64,000 nt of DNA, from positions 39,402,885-39,466,884 of the forward strand of contig CM067109.1 in assembly GCA_034008185.1 (NCBI GenBank). The letters run 5' to 3'. Origin of the DNA: Gorsachius magnificus (taxonomy: Eukaryota > Chordata > Aves > Pelecaniformes > Ardeidae). Within the stretch, counting starts at the first letter, position 1. Each line of letters begins with the position of its first letter. Below the pieces are notes generated by a model. That model worked only from the letters and a program-made list of their open reading frames with translations, had not been told where the DNA came from and made no database searches. A program made the position numbers and the translations under genes. Shown piece after piece: positions 40,481 through 52,514 of the stretch.

Positions 40481-41225
40481 CTGCTGTAAAAGCTTTTAAG
40501 GATGCAAGGAAGAACCCAACCAAAGCCACTCCTTCGAATAAGGCTAATTCAGAAGAACAGCCTAAATCAGCACAACATTTCAGTAGCAATTTGGATGACC
40601 AAGCTCTTAAACAAGCTCAAAAACATCAAGGATGTGAACGGAAAACAAAAATGAGTATGAAAATAGAAGCTGACAGCGTGGCTGAAGAACTGTGTGATAG
40701 TGAATCTGAGAAGAAAACTGTGGAAATGGAGAGAGCATATGCTCCAGAAAAATCTTCATTTCAGGCAGTAGAAATGCAAGCAGTCACTCAGAATAAAACA
40801 GGAAAGAAACTTGGCTATCAAAAAAGGAAAGAAAATATGAGCATGAACAAATTAAATGCAACAAAAGAAATAATTAATGATGATGGTAACCATGAACATT
40901 CTAGTGAAGGCGAGTACTTCGATGATAGTACTGAAGAGAGGTTTTATAACCAGTCATCAGATTCTGACAATGACAGCGATGATGATTTCTTCATCGGCAA
41001 AGTAAAAAGAAAGAAAAAGGTAGCAGCAGTTACTGATCTTTCTTCAGCAAAAGAAAAGGATAGACTTCAGAAAAATGTAGTGAAGAAAGAAAAGAACTCA
41101 GCGCCTGGGACAGCGCAAGATTTGATCATGGAAGAAGGAAAGCCACATGCAAAAGCAAGCAGGCTAGAATCAATGTTCTGCAGTTCTTTGTCTACCTCTA
41201 ATCAGAAATCTCAAAACAGGAGAAG
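40481..41225 (+). CDS. SRFBP1: SRFBP1 large exon (Lys/Ser/Asp-rich middle region)
   Basis: A 745-nt exon that encodes most of the protein. The split codon G|CT joins to give AAVKAFKDARK, matching the human AAVQAFKEAR. A long, low-complexity Lys/Glu/Ser region follows and is poorly conserved between species. Near the end come the conserved EYFDDSTEERFYNQSS motif and an acidic Asp/Ser run leading to DDDFFIGKVKRKKK, both diagnostic for vertebrate SRFBP1 and typical of BUD22 proteins. The basic KRKKK clusters fit a nucleolar or nuclear protein. Past it, RLESMFCSSLS matches the human RKLESVFFHSLS. The exon ends AGAAG|GTAAAC after two bases of an Arg codon. The middle looks intrinsically disordered. 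Confidence 0.95.
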
Positions 41226-41650
41226 GTAAACTTTTTTCCTCTTTTTATGTTCTCCATTCCCTCCTTCCTTCCCAGTAATGGAAATTGTTGCGATTTTTAA
41301 TAGCCCTTACCAAAGAAGGAAAATTTCAGCCAATCACAGCTTAGAACTTTTTCACATAAACTACTCTGCAGTCTTCTTGTGCTCTCTTGACACTTAAGTA
41401 TTTTTCATATTCACATGAGAACTGGCATATACATAGGATTCCTAACTAGACCTGCATCCAAATTAAATCATTACTGAATACCTCTCTTTTTACTTCTTTA
41501 TTAACGAAGAGGAAACAAATATAAGGGGTTTGCATGTTATGCTTGAAAAGTCATTGCACAAGTGTTTTGGTGGTGACTGTTCTTTATTCACAGGTGTTTG
41601 TCATCTCACAAGTTTCTTTAAAAATCCTAAATTCTATTTTTTATTTTTAG
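41226..41650 (+). other. SRFBP1: SRFBP1 intron
   Basis: A short intron from GTAAAC to TTATTTTTAG. No repeat or other feature is seen. Confidence 0.85.
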
Positions 41651-41688
41651 AAATACTAAAGACCAGCCTCTCAAAAATGGAAGAACAG
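41651..41688 (+). CDS. SRFBP1: SRFBP1 38-nt micro-exon
   Basis: A tiny exon between TTATTTTTAG and GTATGT. It completes an Arg codon (AG|A), adds NTKDQPLKNGRT, and ends with the first base of an Ala codon completed by the last exon (G|CT). Identity rests on both phases fitting exactly, good splice consensus on both sides, and its place between two certain SRFBP1 exons. The human protein has a corresponding diverged segment here, so sequence similarity alone would not prove it. Confidence 0.8.
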
Positions 41689-42420
41689 GTATGTTTACTT
41701 AATCTGGTAAAGTTGTAAGAGTAAAAACATCTTGAGATTTTGTTGCCTCCGCAGTCTAATTATGATAGGCTGGTTTTTGTTTCATTTCAATTTTGTGATA
41801 CATATTTTAACACTTTTTGTTAAAATGGCCAAATTGTTGAGCTTTCATTTTGATCTGTGGATATTATTTGCTATTTTCTATTTTTGAATATTAGTAATAA
41901 TTTAAAGTAGGATTTACACAGGGAAGTGCTTTTCCATCGGTCTTCATGTTGAGCAGTTAGTATTACCTGTGCACAGATAAAGGTATCAGATTATGGTGTT
42001 TATCAAGGAGTTTGTCTCGTGAGTAACTCCTTTAATAGCTCCTTCAATATTTTATTGCATTTATAGTATATGGTCCATTCTGGAATTCATTGGATGAAGG
42101 TTATGATTTCAGTCATATTGAGTTTTGTGTAATATCTCATTGGTTTATTGTGAAGAAAAAAGTTGAGACTGTGCTGAATATTTGTCTACACAAATTTTGA
42201 ATGTGGTCAGTAATAATAAATCTTAACTGTCTGCAGTCTACCAAGTGACAATTAACAGGACTGCAAGATGAGGAAATCTTGCTATGAACATTCAGATGAA
42301 TGTGTTCCCCATGGCTCATTAAGAAATTCTTGAAAATATCTGCAATTCCAAAGCAGTTTTAGCATATTTTTATGAAGATTCATGATGTAATTAATGTTTT
42401 ATTTTGTACTTCTTACACAG
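41689..42420 (+). other. SRFBP1: SRFBP1 last intron
   Basis: Runs from GTATGT to TTCTTACACAG. AT-rich, with no repeat or exon recognised. Confidence 0.85.
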
Positions 42421-42608
42421 CTCTTCTTAAAAAGGAACCACAGCTCAAGAAGCAACCATTTGCAAAAGCTGCAGGTGTTAAATGTGACAATAAGAAACCA
42501 CGGTGGGAGCAGCCACTTCATCCATCATGGGAAGCAAGCAAGAGACGCCGGGAACAAATGTCTCAAATTACAGCATTCCAAGGGAAAAAGATTAAATTTG
42601 AAGACTAG
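42421..42608 (+). CDS. SRFBP1: SRFBP1 last coding exon, C-terminal BUD22 motif
   Basis: Encodes the C terminus. After a Lys-rich lead-in comes QPLHPSWEASKRRREQ, then AFQGKKIKFED and a TAG stop at 42,606-42,608. The LHPSWEA(S)RRR and FQGKKIxF(D/E)D motifs are the signature C-terminal block of SRFBP1/BUD22 proteins across eukaryotes and are near-identical to human. The five exons in the window sum to 1,125 nt, an exact multiple of three. With about 66 missing N-terminal residues the protein would be about 440 residues, close to the 429 of human. Confidence 0.97.
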
Positions 42609-43215
42609 ACTATATGTAAACTGAGATTTTAAAAAAAGATTCTTGCAGATTTGGGCCCTGTGATATTTTCTTATGAAGTAACAACTGCTGTTTGAACTTT
42701 ATTGTTATATTGTCCTTACCCTTTGCAACCTAGAAAATAGAACTTACTAGAACTTGCTAGAACTTACCATCTGTTAATAATGAAGATTGCTTCATTTATT
42801 CAGTGTGCTGTCTGTTGATTAATGTGTGGTCATATGGTGTTGGTTCATAAGTCCCATTACATAGTGCCACCATTTATGAAATACACCCTAAAGTGAATGA
42901 ATGGGTTTTAGGAACATAATTTGTGCCCTATAGGAATAGTACAGATTCTTTGGAGCTTCTTTTTGTGTAAAAATGTACTTTACACTATATGAGGACTTGG
43001 ATGTCAAAAGAGAGGGGAAAATACAAAATATTGAGGTAAGAATCCTAGGACTATATTATCAAATAAATATCAACTGAGGAAAAGTAAGAGATTCTTAAAC
43101 TTGAACAGCCTTCACAAATTCATGAGTGTATCAGATAGCTGGAAAAGCTAATCAGTAGTGTGCATGATATGAAAGTTTCTGGAGAGCAATAAAATATTAG
43201 CTTGTTAAATTGTGA
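42609..43215 (+). other. SRFBP1: SRFBP1 3' UTR with candidate poly(A) signals
   Basis: AT-rich sequence after the stop. Two AATAAA hexamers on the + strand, at 43,062-43,067 and 43,189-43,194, are the likely cleavage signals; the second is followed by a T/G-rich stretch (TTGTGATCTCTGTTCTTTG). A small local repeat of TAGAACTTRC lies at 42,741-42,768. The 3' end is inferred from these signals only. Confidence 0.6.
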
Positions 43216-43589
43216 TCTCTGTTCTTTGATTATACTGCCAATTTTAAGAGCTGAAAGTGCATCTTTAATACTACTGTCCTGGTGGATATATCTGGGTGCT
43301 CCAACATGTCTGTCTTGCACTTTCTGAAAGTACACTAAGAAACGTTTGACTTTTAAGTGCCATTCTGAGTTTGGGAGTTCATTTGATGGGGCTATGAGGT
43401 AAAATATTCTTTTTTTTTCAGGGCCTTTTCGTACTGCTTTATTGAAAGAACTTCTGAACTTCAATTAATTTTTTAACTGTGTATTTAAATATCATTATCT
43501 TTCATAATCAATTCAGAAACTTGGTAAATTACTACAGTGGGTGTAAGATAATACACTGTACAATTCATGTAGCATTTTGTAATGTCTAA
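43216..43589. other. Intergenic spacer
   Basis: Sequence between the SRFBP1 3' end and the CR1 cluster. A 114-codon - strand open stretch (43,120-43,464) has no recognisable motif. Nothing else seen. Confidence 0.5.
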
Positions 43590-43795
43590 GAATAGCCCTG
43601 CATCAGACCAAAGGTCCATCTAGCCTAATATCTTCAACAGCAGTCAAAAAGGGATGCTTTAAGCATAGGGATAGAGGAAGTGATACATCATCAAAATTCC
43701 AACTCACTGAGCTTCCAGTTTTATAGCTCAGGGACATCTTGCGAGATTGTAGCTTATTGTGTTTAATAATCTTCAATGGAGCTTTGTCTGCTCTG
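43590..43795 (-). mobile_element. Old CR1 3' fragment, minus strand
   Basis: The + strand reading GCATCAGACCAAAGGTCCAT followed by CTAGCCTAATATCTTCAACA matches the reversed 3' region of an old amniote CR1 lineage found in turtles, crocodilians and birds. The same kind of element occurs at about 55,575-56,300. It is cut off at about 43,790 by the younger plus-strand CR1. Confidence 0.6.
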
Positions 43796-45122
43796 AAATC
43801 AAACAACTCATTCTGGGTGTCCTCTCCAAGCAAGAAGAGGAAAAGAAGATCATGAGGAGTACCCAGCACAGATTCACCAAGGGGAAATCATGCCTGACCA
43901 ATCTGATAGCCTTCTATGATGACATGACCGGCTGGGTAGATGAGGGGAGAGTGGTGGATGTTGTCGACCTTGACTTCAGCAAGGCTTTTGATACTGTCTC
44001 CCATAACATCCTCATAAGGAAGCTCAAGAAGTTTGGGTTGGATGAGTGGACAGTGAGGTGGATTGAGAACTGGCTGAACAACAGGGCTCAGAGGGTTCTG
44101 ATTGGTGGGACAGAGTCCAGTTGGAGGCCGGTAGCTAGTGGAGTTCCCCAGGGTTCAGTACTCTGCCCAGTCTTGTTCAACTTGTTCATCAATGACCTGG
44201 ACGAGGGGACAGAGTGTACCATCAGCAAGTTCACTGATGACACAAAACTGGGAGGAGTGGCTGATATGCCAGAAGGCTGCGCTGCCATTCAGTGGGACCT
44301 GGACAGGCTGGAGAGTTGGGCAGAGAGAAACATGATGAAATTCAACAAGGGCAAGTGCCGAGTGCTGCACCTGGGGAAGTTGAACCCCATGTACTAGTAC
44401 AGGCTGGGGGCTGACCTGCTGGAAAGTAGCTCTGCTGAGAGGGACCTGGGAGTCCTGGTGGGTGACAAGCACGCCATGAGCCAGCAGTGTGCCCTTGTTG
44501 CCAAGAAGGCCAATGGTGCATTAAGAGGAGTGTGCATTAAGAGGAGTGTGGCCAGCAGGTCAAGGGAGGTTCTCCTCCCCCTCTACTCTGCCCTGGTGAG
44601 ACTCCACCTGGAGGACTGTGTCCAGTTCTGGGCTCCCCGGTTCAAGAAAGATGAGGAACTACTAGAGAGAGTCCAGAGGAGAGCAACAAGGATGATAAAG
44701 GGACTGGAGCATCTCCCCTACGAGGAAAGACTGAGGGAGTTGGGCTTGTTCAGCCTGAAGAAGAGAAGACTGAGAGGGGACCTCATCAACACATACAAAT
44801 ATCTTAAGGGTGGAAGTCACGAGGATGGAGCCAGACTCTTTGCAGTGGTGCCCAGCGACAGGACAAGGGGCAATGGGCACAAACTGGAAGATAAGACATT
44901 TCAGTTCAATATAAGGAAAAACTTCTTGACTTTGAGGGTGACAGAGCACTGTCCCAGGCTGCCCAGGGGGGTTGTGGAGTCTCCTTCTCTGGAGATATTC
45001 AAAGCCCGCCTGGACGAAGTCCTGTGTAACATGCTCTAGGTGACCCTGCTTTAGCAGGGGGGTTGGACTAGATGATCTCCCAAGGTCCCTTCCAATCCTT
45101 GCCATGCTGTGATTCTGTAAAT
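43796..45122 (+). mobile_element. Younger CR1 LINE, RT and C-terminal region largely readable
   Basis: The best-preserved CR1 in the window. A 212-codon open frame (to 44,397) carries [31 protein letters not shown], a [20 protein letters not shown] palm block and the catalytic FTDDTKLGG box, where most copies have FADD. After an in-frame TAG at 44,395 the frame resumes through AERDLGVLV and crosses a shift. It continues at 44,458-45,039 with [40 protein letters not shown] and [11 protein letters not shown]. The 3' tail GGACTAGATGATCTCCCAAG...GTGATTCTGT ends at about 45,118. The 5' end is truncated within RT. A short duplication (GCATTAAGAGGAGTGT, about 44,518-44,549) lies in the thumb region. 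Confidence 0.95.
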
Positions 45123-45785
45123 CCATGTAAACGTGTGGAATCTGTAATCCCTTAAGGTGTAGAAGGTCCTTCCTCTTGCGAAAAGCAATCTTTTTCTGTG
45201 TTTCAGCAAAGAAGGCCAACAGCCTGCTGGGCTGCATTAGAAAGTGTTGCCAGCTGGACGAAGGAGGTGACCCTTGCCCTGTACACAGCACTGGGGAGGC
45301 AACATCTGAAGTGGTGGATCCAGTTGTGGGGTCTCCAGTACATGAGGGACAAGGACAGACTGGAATGAGTCCAGCAAAGGGTAACCAAGATGATTAAGGG
45401 CTTGAAGTACATGACATATCAGTAGAGCCTGACACCTGGACTGTTCAGGAGAAGAGAAGGCTCAGGGGGATCTTCACAATGTGTATAAATACAGGGTAGG
45501 AGGAGTGTAGAGAAAATTAAGCCAGAGGGTTCTCTGTGTTATCAAGTAGCAGGACAAGAGTCAATGGGAACAAATTGAAATACAAGAAATTCTGCTTAAA
45601 CAAGAAAAACTTTTTTCACTGTGAGGGTGACGGAGCACTGACACAGGTGCCCTGAAAGATTGTGGAGTTTCCATCCTTGGAGATACTCAGAACCTGACTG
45701 GACACAGTCCTGGGTCACCAACTCAAGGTGACCCTGCTTGACAGTGGGTTTGACCTAATTGTCATCCAGAGGTCTCTCCCTATGT
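45123..45785 (+). mobile_element. Older CR1 3' fragment, plus strand
   Basis: Starts near 45,205 with AAGAAGGCCAACAGCCTGCT and runs through decayed counterparts of VQFWAP and RVQRRAT. It includes CAGGGGGATCTTCACAATGT (GDL-x-x-x-YKY) near 45,460, then the CACTGTGAGGGTGACGGAGC block. It ends near 45,780 with GACCTAATTGTCATCCAGAG. It is more diverged than the copy to its left; 45,123-45,204 may be spacer or part of the same relic. Confidence 0.82.
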
Positions 45786-48639
45786 CATCTGCTTGCGATT
45801 TCGTGTACCCTAGGACTGAGTCAAGCAATGACTCCCTCACAATTAGCAGCTCCACATGGGAGTTACTGGATGTGTCTAAAACATGTGGTCACTATGTAAT
45901 ACCTCAGTGTATTCCCCTTGGGATGACATTGGAGTCAAATGGCAGGAGCAAGTTTAGGTTTTTAATGTAGTGTTACTCTTTTGCTGGTATGGCCACCTCT
46001 CTCTCTCTCTCCCTTCCGCAGGTTTTGTATCTTAGTATTTGTAGCACCCTTTCTCCCATCCTGTGTTGAGTTGTTGAAGGCTAAATGTCCCAGTTATTCC
46101 ATTTTGTATTATTATATCTGCCCCACTTGATTAGGCTTTCTTTTCTGCATCTAAAACAAATGCCAGTATATGTAGTATTATCTTCCTGAATGGCATCGCC
46201 ACTCAGAGGAATTAGAAATTCAAATAACCTTCCATTTCCCAGTGGTTTTTGTTGTTATTTTCACTGTACCAAATGGAAGAACATTTAAAGTTAGCAGCAT
46301 CAAAGTAAGACATGGAAACATGTTTACTGTGCTTTTGTAGAGAAGGATCATATTTTGTAGAAAAAGTCATGCATTTACGTACTATATAGAAACAAGTTTT
46401 CCAGATGCAAATGCTAATCCTTAATGCTCTAAATAAGTAAATAAATCCTAGCTGAATGCTATGCCAAACAAATGTTTGGTATATTACTTCTCTAGTTCCA
46501 ATAAAAAGCAAAAAAAAAGTCTTTTGGTAGGTGTCATCAGCTATAATAGAGTTTTTCATGGATAGCTTATCTTTCTTTTAGCAGATGCGTACCCCATTTT
46601 AAGAGTTGATTCGCATTAAAGACCAAAAAATTAAAAATTGCAAATAGTTTGGAAAAAAAAAAAAAAGACTCTTTCAGGAGCTTATGTTCTAAAGTGCTGT
46701 TTTGCATGTGCTTAAATATCTAGGAGCATTGGTTTATCTTGGCATTTGAGCAAGTTTCTTACTCCATTCTTAGAGCTGTAATTTGTGGCCATAGAATTCT
46801 TCCTGAAGGAAGCCTGACTTATCAAAACATTTCTTTTTTCATCTTCAAAAACACTTCTGAGCTTTTACTTTAAAGGAAAGAAAAAAGATAACATACACTG
46901 ACCATGAATGAAAGAAGGCAGATTAAGTTACTGGCATTGCTTCATATTTTAATGGATTACTACTATTAGCTGGTGCTTGATGACTCACCGGGATCACAGC
47001 CTTAAATGCACTATGCAGACGAGTGGTGATGGTTGAGACTCGATAATACTTTTTATGTGCAACTGGACAATAAATGATAAACCCAATGAACTTGCCTGAA
47101 GGTGGTTGATAAAAGTTCAGAACATTTTCTTCTCATTATAACAACATAACAATTTCACTATATACAGGATTTTAACATAACTTCTATCTGTAATACTGTT
47201 TAGACAGAGAACTCTCACAAAGTACTACTGATTTCAGTGATATGGAAAGTTATTTCAGCCTGTGATGATTAGATTTAAAAAACTTTGCGAGCCATGCTTT
47301 CCATGGTTCTCAGCCAGGGTACGTACTGCCAGATACTACTAGACTGATTCAGGTGCACAATTTTTTCACTTCAGACTTGCCGAGAAAACAATCTCAGATT
47401 TTTCAGTATCTTGTAAGAGAGTCAATATTAGTTTAAATATGATTTTGTTTTAAAAGACAGGTGTACTACTGACAGGACCAATGTCAAGATTTCCAAACAG
47501 GAATAAATACTTATCTTGTCCGTTTTTATGGCCAGGAGAAATAGGGCTTGAATGAAAATTCAGTGATAGCAATACTTTCTTAACTGAAAGTGTTGGGCTG
47601 CTTTCTAATTGTAGGCTGGTGATAGATCATTTTGTGATACTCATTTGTGATCTAACGTGAAAATCAGGTAGTAGAATAGCAGGTAGAAGATACTTGGAAA
47701 CTAGAAGATGCTTTATTTTCAAAAAATTTGAATATACTTTCTGCAATAATTGTATGCATTTTTAACTGCATTTTTGTATTTGCATGGATTCCGATCCACA
47801 CCAAGTTCTGTGCTTCAGGGACAGCACTTGCAGCAATTCTCAGTTTGAAGCTCTCAGCTCCAAGATGTAGTAGTGTGGGAATAATGTTCTTAAATAAATT
47901 ACAGAAACATCATCACAACATTGTTTATATCTAGAATAATTCTACATTTATTTTATTAATTTTAAAAGATACTACATTGGTTTTATCTCCATTTACTCAA
48001 ACCCAAGGGTGCCATTGGTTGATATTTAAGTGTTTGACAATCCCTACTAGAGTGAACATTCCAAAGTTTTTAACTATGTCCTTCTGTATTAATCCCTCAG
48101 TGAAGGGACCAGGGATGCTTCACAATTCAGCCTATTTCATCAGTTTAGCATACAGACTGAAGAGGCAGCAGGACATTGGTTTGTACTCAGAGAACGTAAA
48201 TAGCAAAGGATAAAACATTTTTGGAGTAACTGAGTGTTAAATGTGTTAGTCAATTTTCTAGAGTACGTAGACTTTCTACCATGGACTGCTCAGGTGTTCT
48301 TGCCATGAAAGTACAGTTTTTGGAGCAGAAATTCTTAAAGTTGTTTCTAAGTTCCTGTTCCTACAGAGACAGCTGATATGGTAAGGAAATCTTCCATCCA
48401 GATGAACCATACCTCATCCCGTTACACCTTCGCGTGTTAAGCCTTTGTGTAATGTGAGAGGTAATCTATCATGCCTTGCAACTTTTTCTTTCTTGTTTCT
48501 AACTTGTGTCATTTTTTGAGACCACATCAGCATGGCACAATCTTCCTTATCTTCATATAGATATAACAACATAACTTTAGCTGAAGCTTTCTCACTGAGG
48601 GATGGATCTGGCCTATGCATTAAGTATAATACTTCAACA
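45786..48639. other. Intergenic region between SRFBP1 and LOX 3' ends
   Basis: AT-rich sequence with a short CT repeat at 45,998-46,014 and A-runs near 46,510 and 46,654-46,666. No gene, RNA or repeat recognised. A 115-codon - strand open stretch at 46,212-46,559 has no known motif. The LOX 3' end is placed near 48,640 by inference, so part of this could still be LOX 3' UTR. Confidence 0.5.
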
Positions 48640-50975
48640 AGTAGAACGCTTGAAACATTTTATTCAAGTCATTTTCACATAAACTTGCAACCATAATACG
48701 GGCATGTAACACAAGAATATGAAAGTGCAATGAAGAATACAAAGCTAGTGCCTGAATATTATAAATTAGAGCTCTTCAGATAAAGATGCAAAGTTATTGA
48801 AATTAAGACTCTTGGAAGAAAAGTGAAGGAAATAATGAAAAACCTTCAAAAAGTTGCAAAAACAAGTGGCATTTCACTGTATCTGTAGCATTTAGTTACA
48901 TAATAAAAACCTCCCAATAACATACTCTGGTTTTAATTCAAGTTAAAATCTTTCAGCACCTTTTAGGATTTGGAGAAAATGAAAATGCCATATTGGCATA
49001 AACGTGAGACACAGGATAAACCACCTCTCAATGTCTCATTTATGAAATTCACCCTGCTGGTTTTGAATGAGTACACTGCAAACAATGCATGAATGACTAC
49101 AGGAAGGTACACTTGGTGCCTGCAGTCATTCGACACTGCATAGTAAACTTTGTAGCAGAGAGAAAATAAGTAGACTTTTACGAACACAAAGACATCATCT
49201 ATACAATATGTTGGTTCCATTGGTGACCAATCTGTCGGTTTTGTTACACTTTTGTCTAGAAATACGCAAATATCAAATGCATTTCAGGATTAAAAAAAAT
49301 ACATAACAAACCCCTTTTATAAAAAGCCTGACATACAATATGTTCCTTATGTGCAATTTTTATCTAAAGATCTGAAATGTGGGAGGTAATTGCTTCACAC
49401 ACATTTTTATTATTTGGCTTTTCAAAGGAAATTTGAGACTGCAAGACAGCAAATTTGTACTAAAATTCTCACAAAATTCTAAATCTGATTTTACTCCCAC
49501 TGAGACTGATGGCAAGATGACTTTCAAAGATGATGGGAATAAGCCCAATGTCTGGTAAAAAGGATTCAAAAAAATAATTTGCTGTATAAAATAAGCTCTT
49601 ATCGAAACAGTTTTTATAAATGCTTTTCAACAAAAATGCACGTAATCCCATAAATATATTCCAGTATGAAAAAAGTAAGTTAAGGTGTCTGGGTCAAAAC
49701 TGCAGAGCCAAGATACCGAAAATACTGGTTGGCACTCCCCTATTTAGAACGACTTCTACACATGCTGTATCATAAACTCTTCTACTGTGTTGTGATTTAC
49801 TATAGTTAAACAGGGGAAGTTAAAAGTCACGTTCCTTCATTTTTTTTAATCCTAAAATCCCTTGTTTTTCTAAATAGACTGTTCATGTTATCTTAGGCAA
49901 TTTTTGTGCTATTGTACATCACTGTCATGTTGCTTAACACACATTTCAAAACAAATACAATATTTTGCTACGGAAAAAAAAAAAAGCTACATTTTTGTAG
50001 CTACAATATCCCCAATATTCAAAGTTATGGCGTTCAACACCTTTCCGAACCAGGCCGTTCCCACTGAAAGGACTAAGTCCAGTATTACAACTTGCTCCAC
50101 CTACACAGATGCTCAAGGTCCTCTGGCTCCTTGCTGACTTCAGTGGAGTTCTGCAAGTAGTTTGGGAATAGACATGTGAGCAGGTTACTGCCTCGCAAAC
50201 CGAGGGATAAACTCAATTTCTGTGGCTGCTCTGTGTCCAGTTAGTGCTCTCTTATCCAACATTCAGCATCAGGCACAATGAGGTACGAGCATACAACCTC
50301 TTCCCAGGAAGCAGCCCATTGCCCACAGCCTAGCTTCCATTACAGTAGCTTTTCTGTCCATTGCCCAAGCTGCTATCAGGACTTTCACCCGAATTTTGAC
50401 CTAAGTCTACAGAAAGGTGAATGCACTTGCATCCCTTAACACCTCTTAATCTTAAAAGCTCTTTAGGCTGAGATTTCAGAAGCCTAGACTTTAAGCACAC
50501 CCTCATTTTTGCAGATCTATGTAATAAATTGTTTTTAATAAATCTAGTTTCCAAATTTTGCTTCTGTTCATTGCCCATACTGGTGAATGATTGCTAAAAA
50601 TGGATCTCTTGGCAAACAAAAAGGGACCCACAGGTATAAATAGCATTCATTCTGCACCCACTCCCAAAGTCGGGTAGTAATCACTGGGTTGCTGGTTCTT
50701 GGGTTCCTTTTAAGTATACATACTAGTTGTGCAAATTTGTAACCAAGTTATAATTAAGGTGGAAATACTTTATAATTGTGAAATAAGCTTAAATATATGT
50801 AGTAAAGAACAAGTTGATCCTTAAAGGATACTGTAATTCATAAAACTTCCAAATTAAATCCATAGGGTTCTATTGTGTAAAATACTTCCAAACACTGCCT
50901 GAAGTATTTTCAGTAATGATATAGAAACCTCTCCATGCTCCTCAGATTTTTCATTTCTAACTATACTGAATAGCA

Positions 50976-51020
<45 letters not shown>

Positions 51021-52514
51021 ATTGAGCATTCCAGGTTTCATTAGGCACTTTGAACTGCTGATTAAACTTAACTGATACCGACCAATATTTCTAGGCCCCT
51101 CTGTTTCAAAAGTAGATCCTTCATTTTACATGATCAGAAATCTTCTGGAAAAAAAAAACACACCCAAAACAAAAAAACACCAGATCCCCTTGTGATATGT
51201 TATTTCACAGTTTAAAAACAAAATCACAGCTACTGTAGCTTACAGCAGGGTGCACTGCAAAAGCAAAATAATTTGGGGATGGGAGGAAGAGTGGTGTACA
51301 CAGCACCAGTTAAGCAGTTCAGCAAAAACTTTAAATTGGGCTAGAAGTTTTTTCCTCTTAACAATGTTGTATTTGGTTCCTGAACAGCCTAGAGTAGGAT
51401 GTTAAATACACTGACTTTTGTTCTCCCTCTATATATAGTGTATTTTCAACTTCATTGTTTGAATAGAGAGATATTCATTTTTAAAGTCAAATACAGTACT
51501 TAAGGGGGAAGCAGGTAGTAGGCTTTTTCACAATAAAAATACTTTTGTTAGAGATTCTGACCTACTTCTGTTTGTGGTGCCACCTGAGTTCATTGCCTGT
51601 ATTATTTTGATGGTTAACCTGTTCAAGTTGGATGTTTGTCACAAATGACTACATCGGGGACTCTTCGTCACCTCCAAGAGCCCTTTTCTTGACAGGTATT
51701 TATTTTTATCCACATTAAGTTTGCAGAAGTCTTTTAAAAGCCCCACCTTGAAAAATCTCTTGAACATAGGAAAGTGGGTAAGTTCTTTAATTCATTCCAC
51801 AGACGAAAGGGTTCTTTCAAAACCCCATGTTTTTTTACTTAAGAAAATGGAAAAAAAACTTCTAATGTATTAAAAATGTAAACATAACTTTTCTTGCAGG
51901 GGTATAACTGATATATATATATATATGTGTATTTCTCTGCTATATGTTAATATTCCTTGAAAACTGAACATACTTTTCTCATTCATATCAACGTGTCCTA
52001 GCAAGTTTTATTTTAATGGTACTGTAGCATTACTCTCGAGCTGGTTTTCATTCTGGTATTTTCTGAGATAGCTGACATTAGTACTTTCTATTGCATTTTA
52101 TTTAATTCATTTTACATAAATGTTTGCTACCTTTTAAAATATGTTCAAATCATTCACCAGTAATATTCCCACTGAAGTCTATTATCACCTACACTCCAAA
52201 TTTTCAGGAGTTAAGAAATGCTCATGTTTTTATCAATGAGTTAGATTTTCAAAATTTAAAGTATCTGTGCATGAATCACCAGTTCCACACATTTCAATAG
52301 TAATAAAAGTAATGCCAATTTAAATGCTTAAAGTCCAGTTACAGATTTGGTTGAGAAGCAGCTGAAGTGCTTCAAAATCACATAAGGTGTGTGGGTGTAT
52401 GTGTGTATGTTCTGTAGTTTTGTTTCTATAGTGTTTACATCCTATTGAAGTTTATATAATGATACTTCAGTTCAAAACATTTGGCACCGTCTCATCCATT
52501 TTCTTGCATCTTTC
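48640..52514 (-). other. LOX: Probable LOX 3' UTR
   Basis: The stretch downstream of the LOX stop lies in the same last exon. The - strand hexamer AATAAA at 48,658-48,663 is a plausible distal poly(A) signal and would give a 3' UTR of about 3.9 kb, similar to the long LOX 3' UTR in mammals. Other AATAAA hexamers on the - strand (52,007-52,012 and 51,699-51,704) could give shorter transcripts. The region is AT-rich with many ATTTA pentamers, an (AT)8 run at 51,911-51,926 and a 34-nt A-run (- strand) at 50,982-51,015. The end is inferred, not observed. Confidence 0.5.
50982..51015 (-). repeat. 34-nt poly(A) run inside the LOX 3' UTR
   Basis: Thirty-four consecutive T on the + strand, so A on the LOX sense strand. 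No retroposon body is visible next to it. Such runs are prone to length variation and sequencing error. Confidence 0.9.

Noticed and set aside
44662..45291. 209-codon minus-strand open frame
   Set aside because: Antisense to the CR1 RT C-terminal region; a shadow of the LINE.
46212..46559. 115-codon minus-strand open frame between the two genes
   Set aside because: No known motif and AT-rich Phe/Ile/Tyr codon use typical of chance frames.
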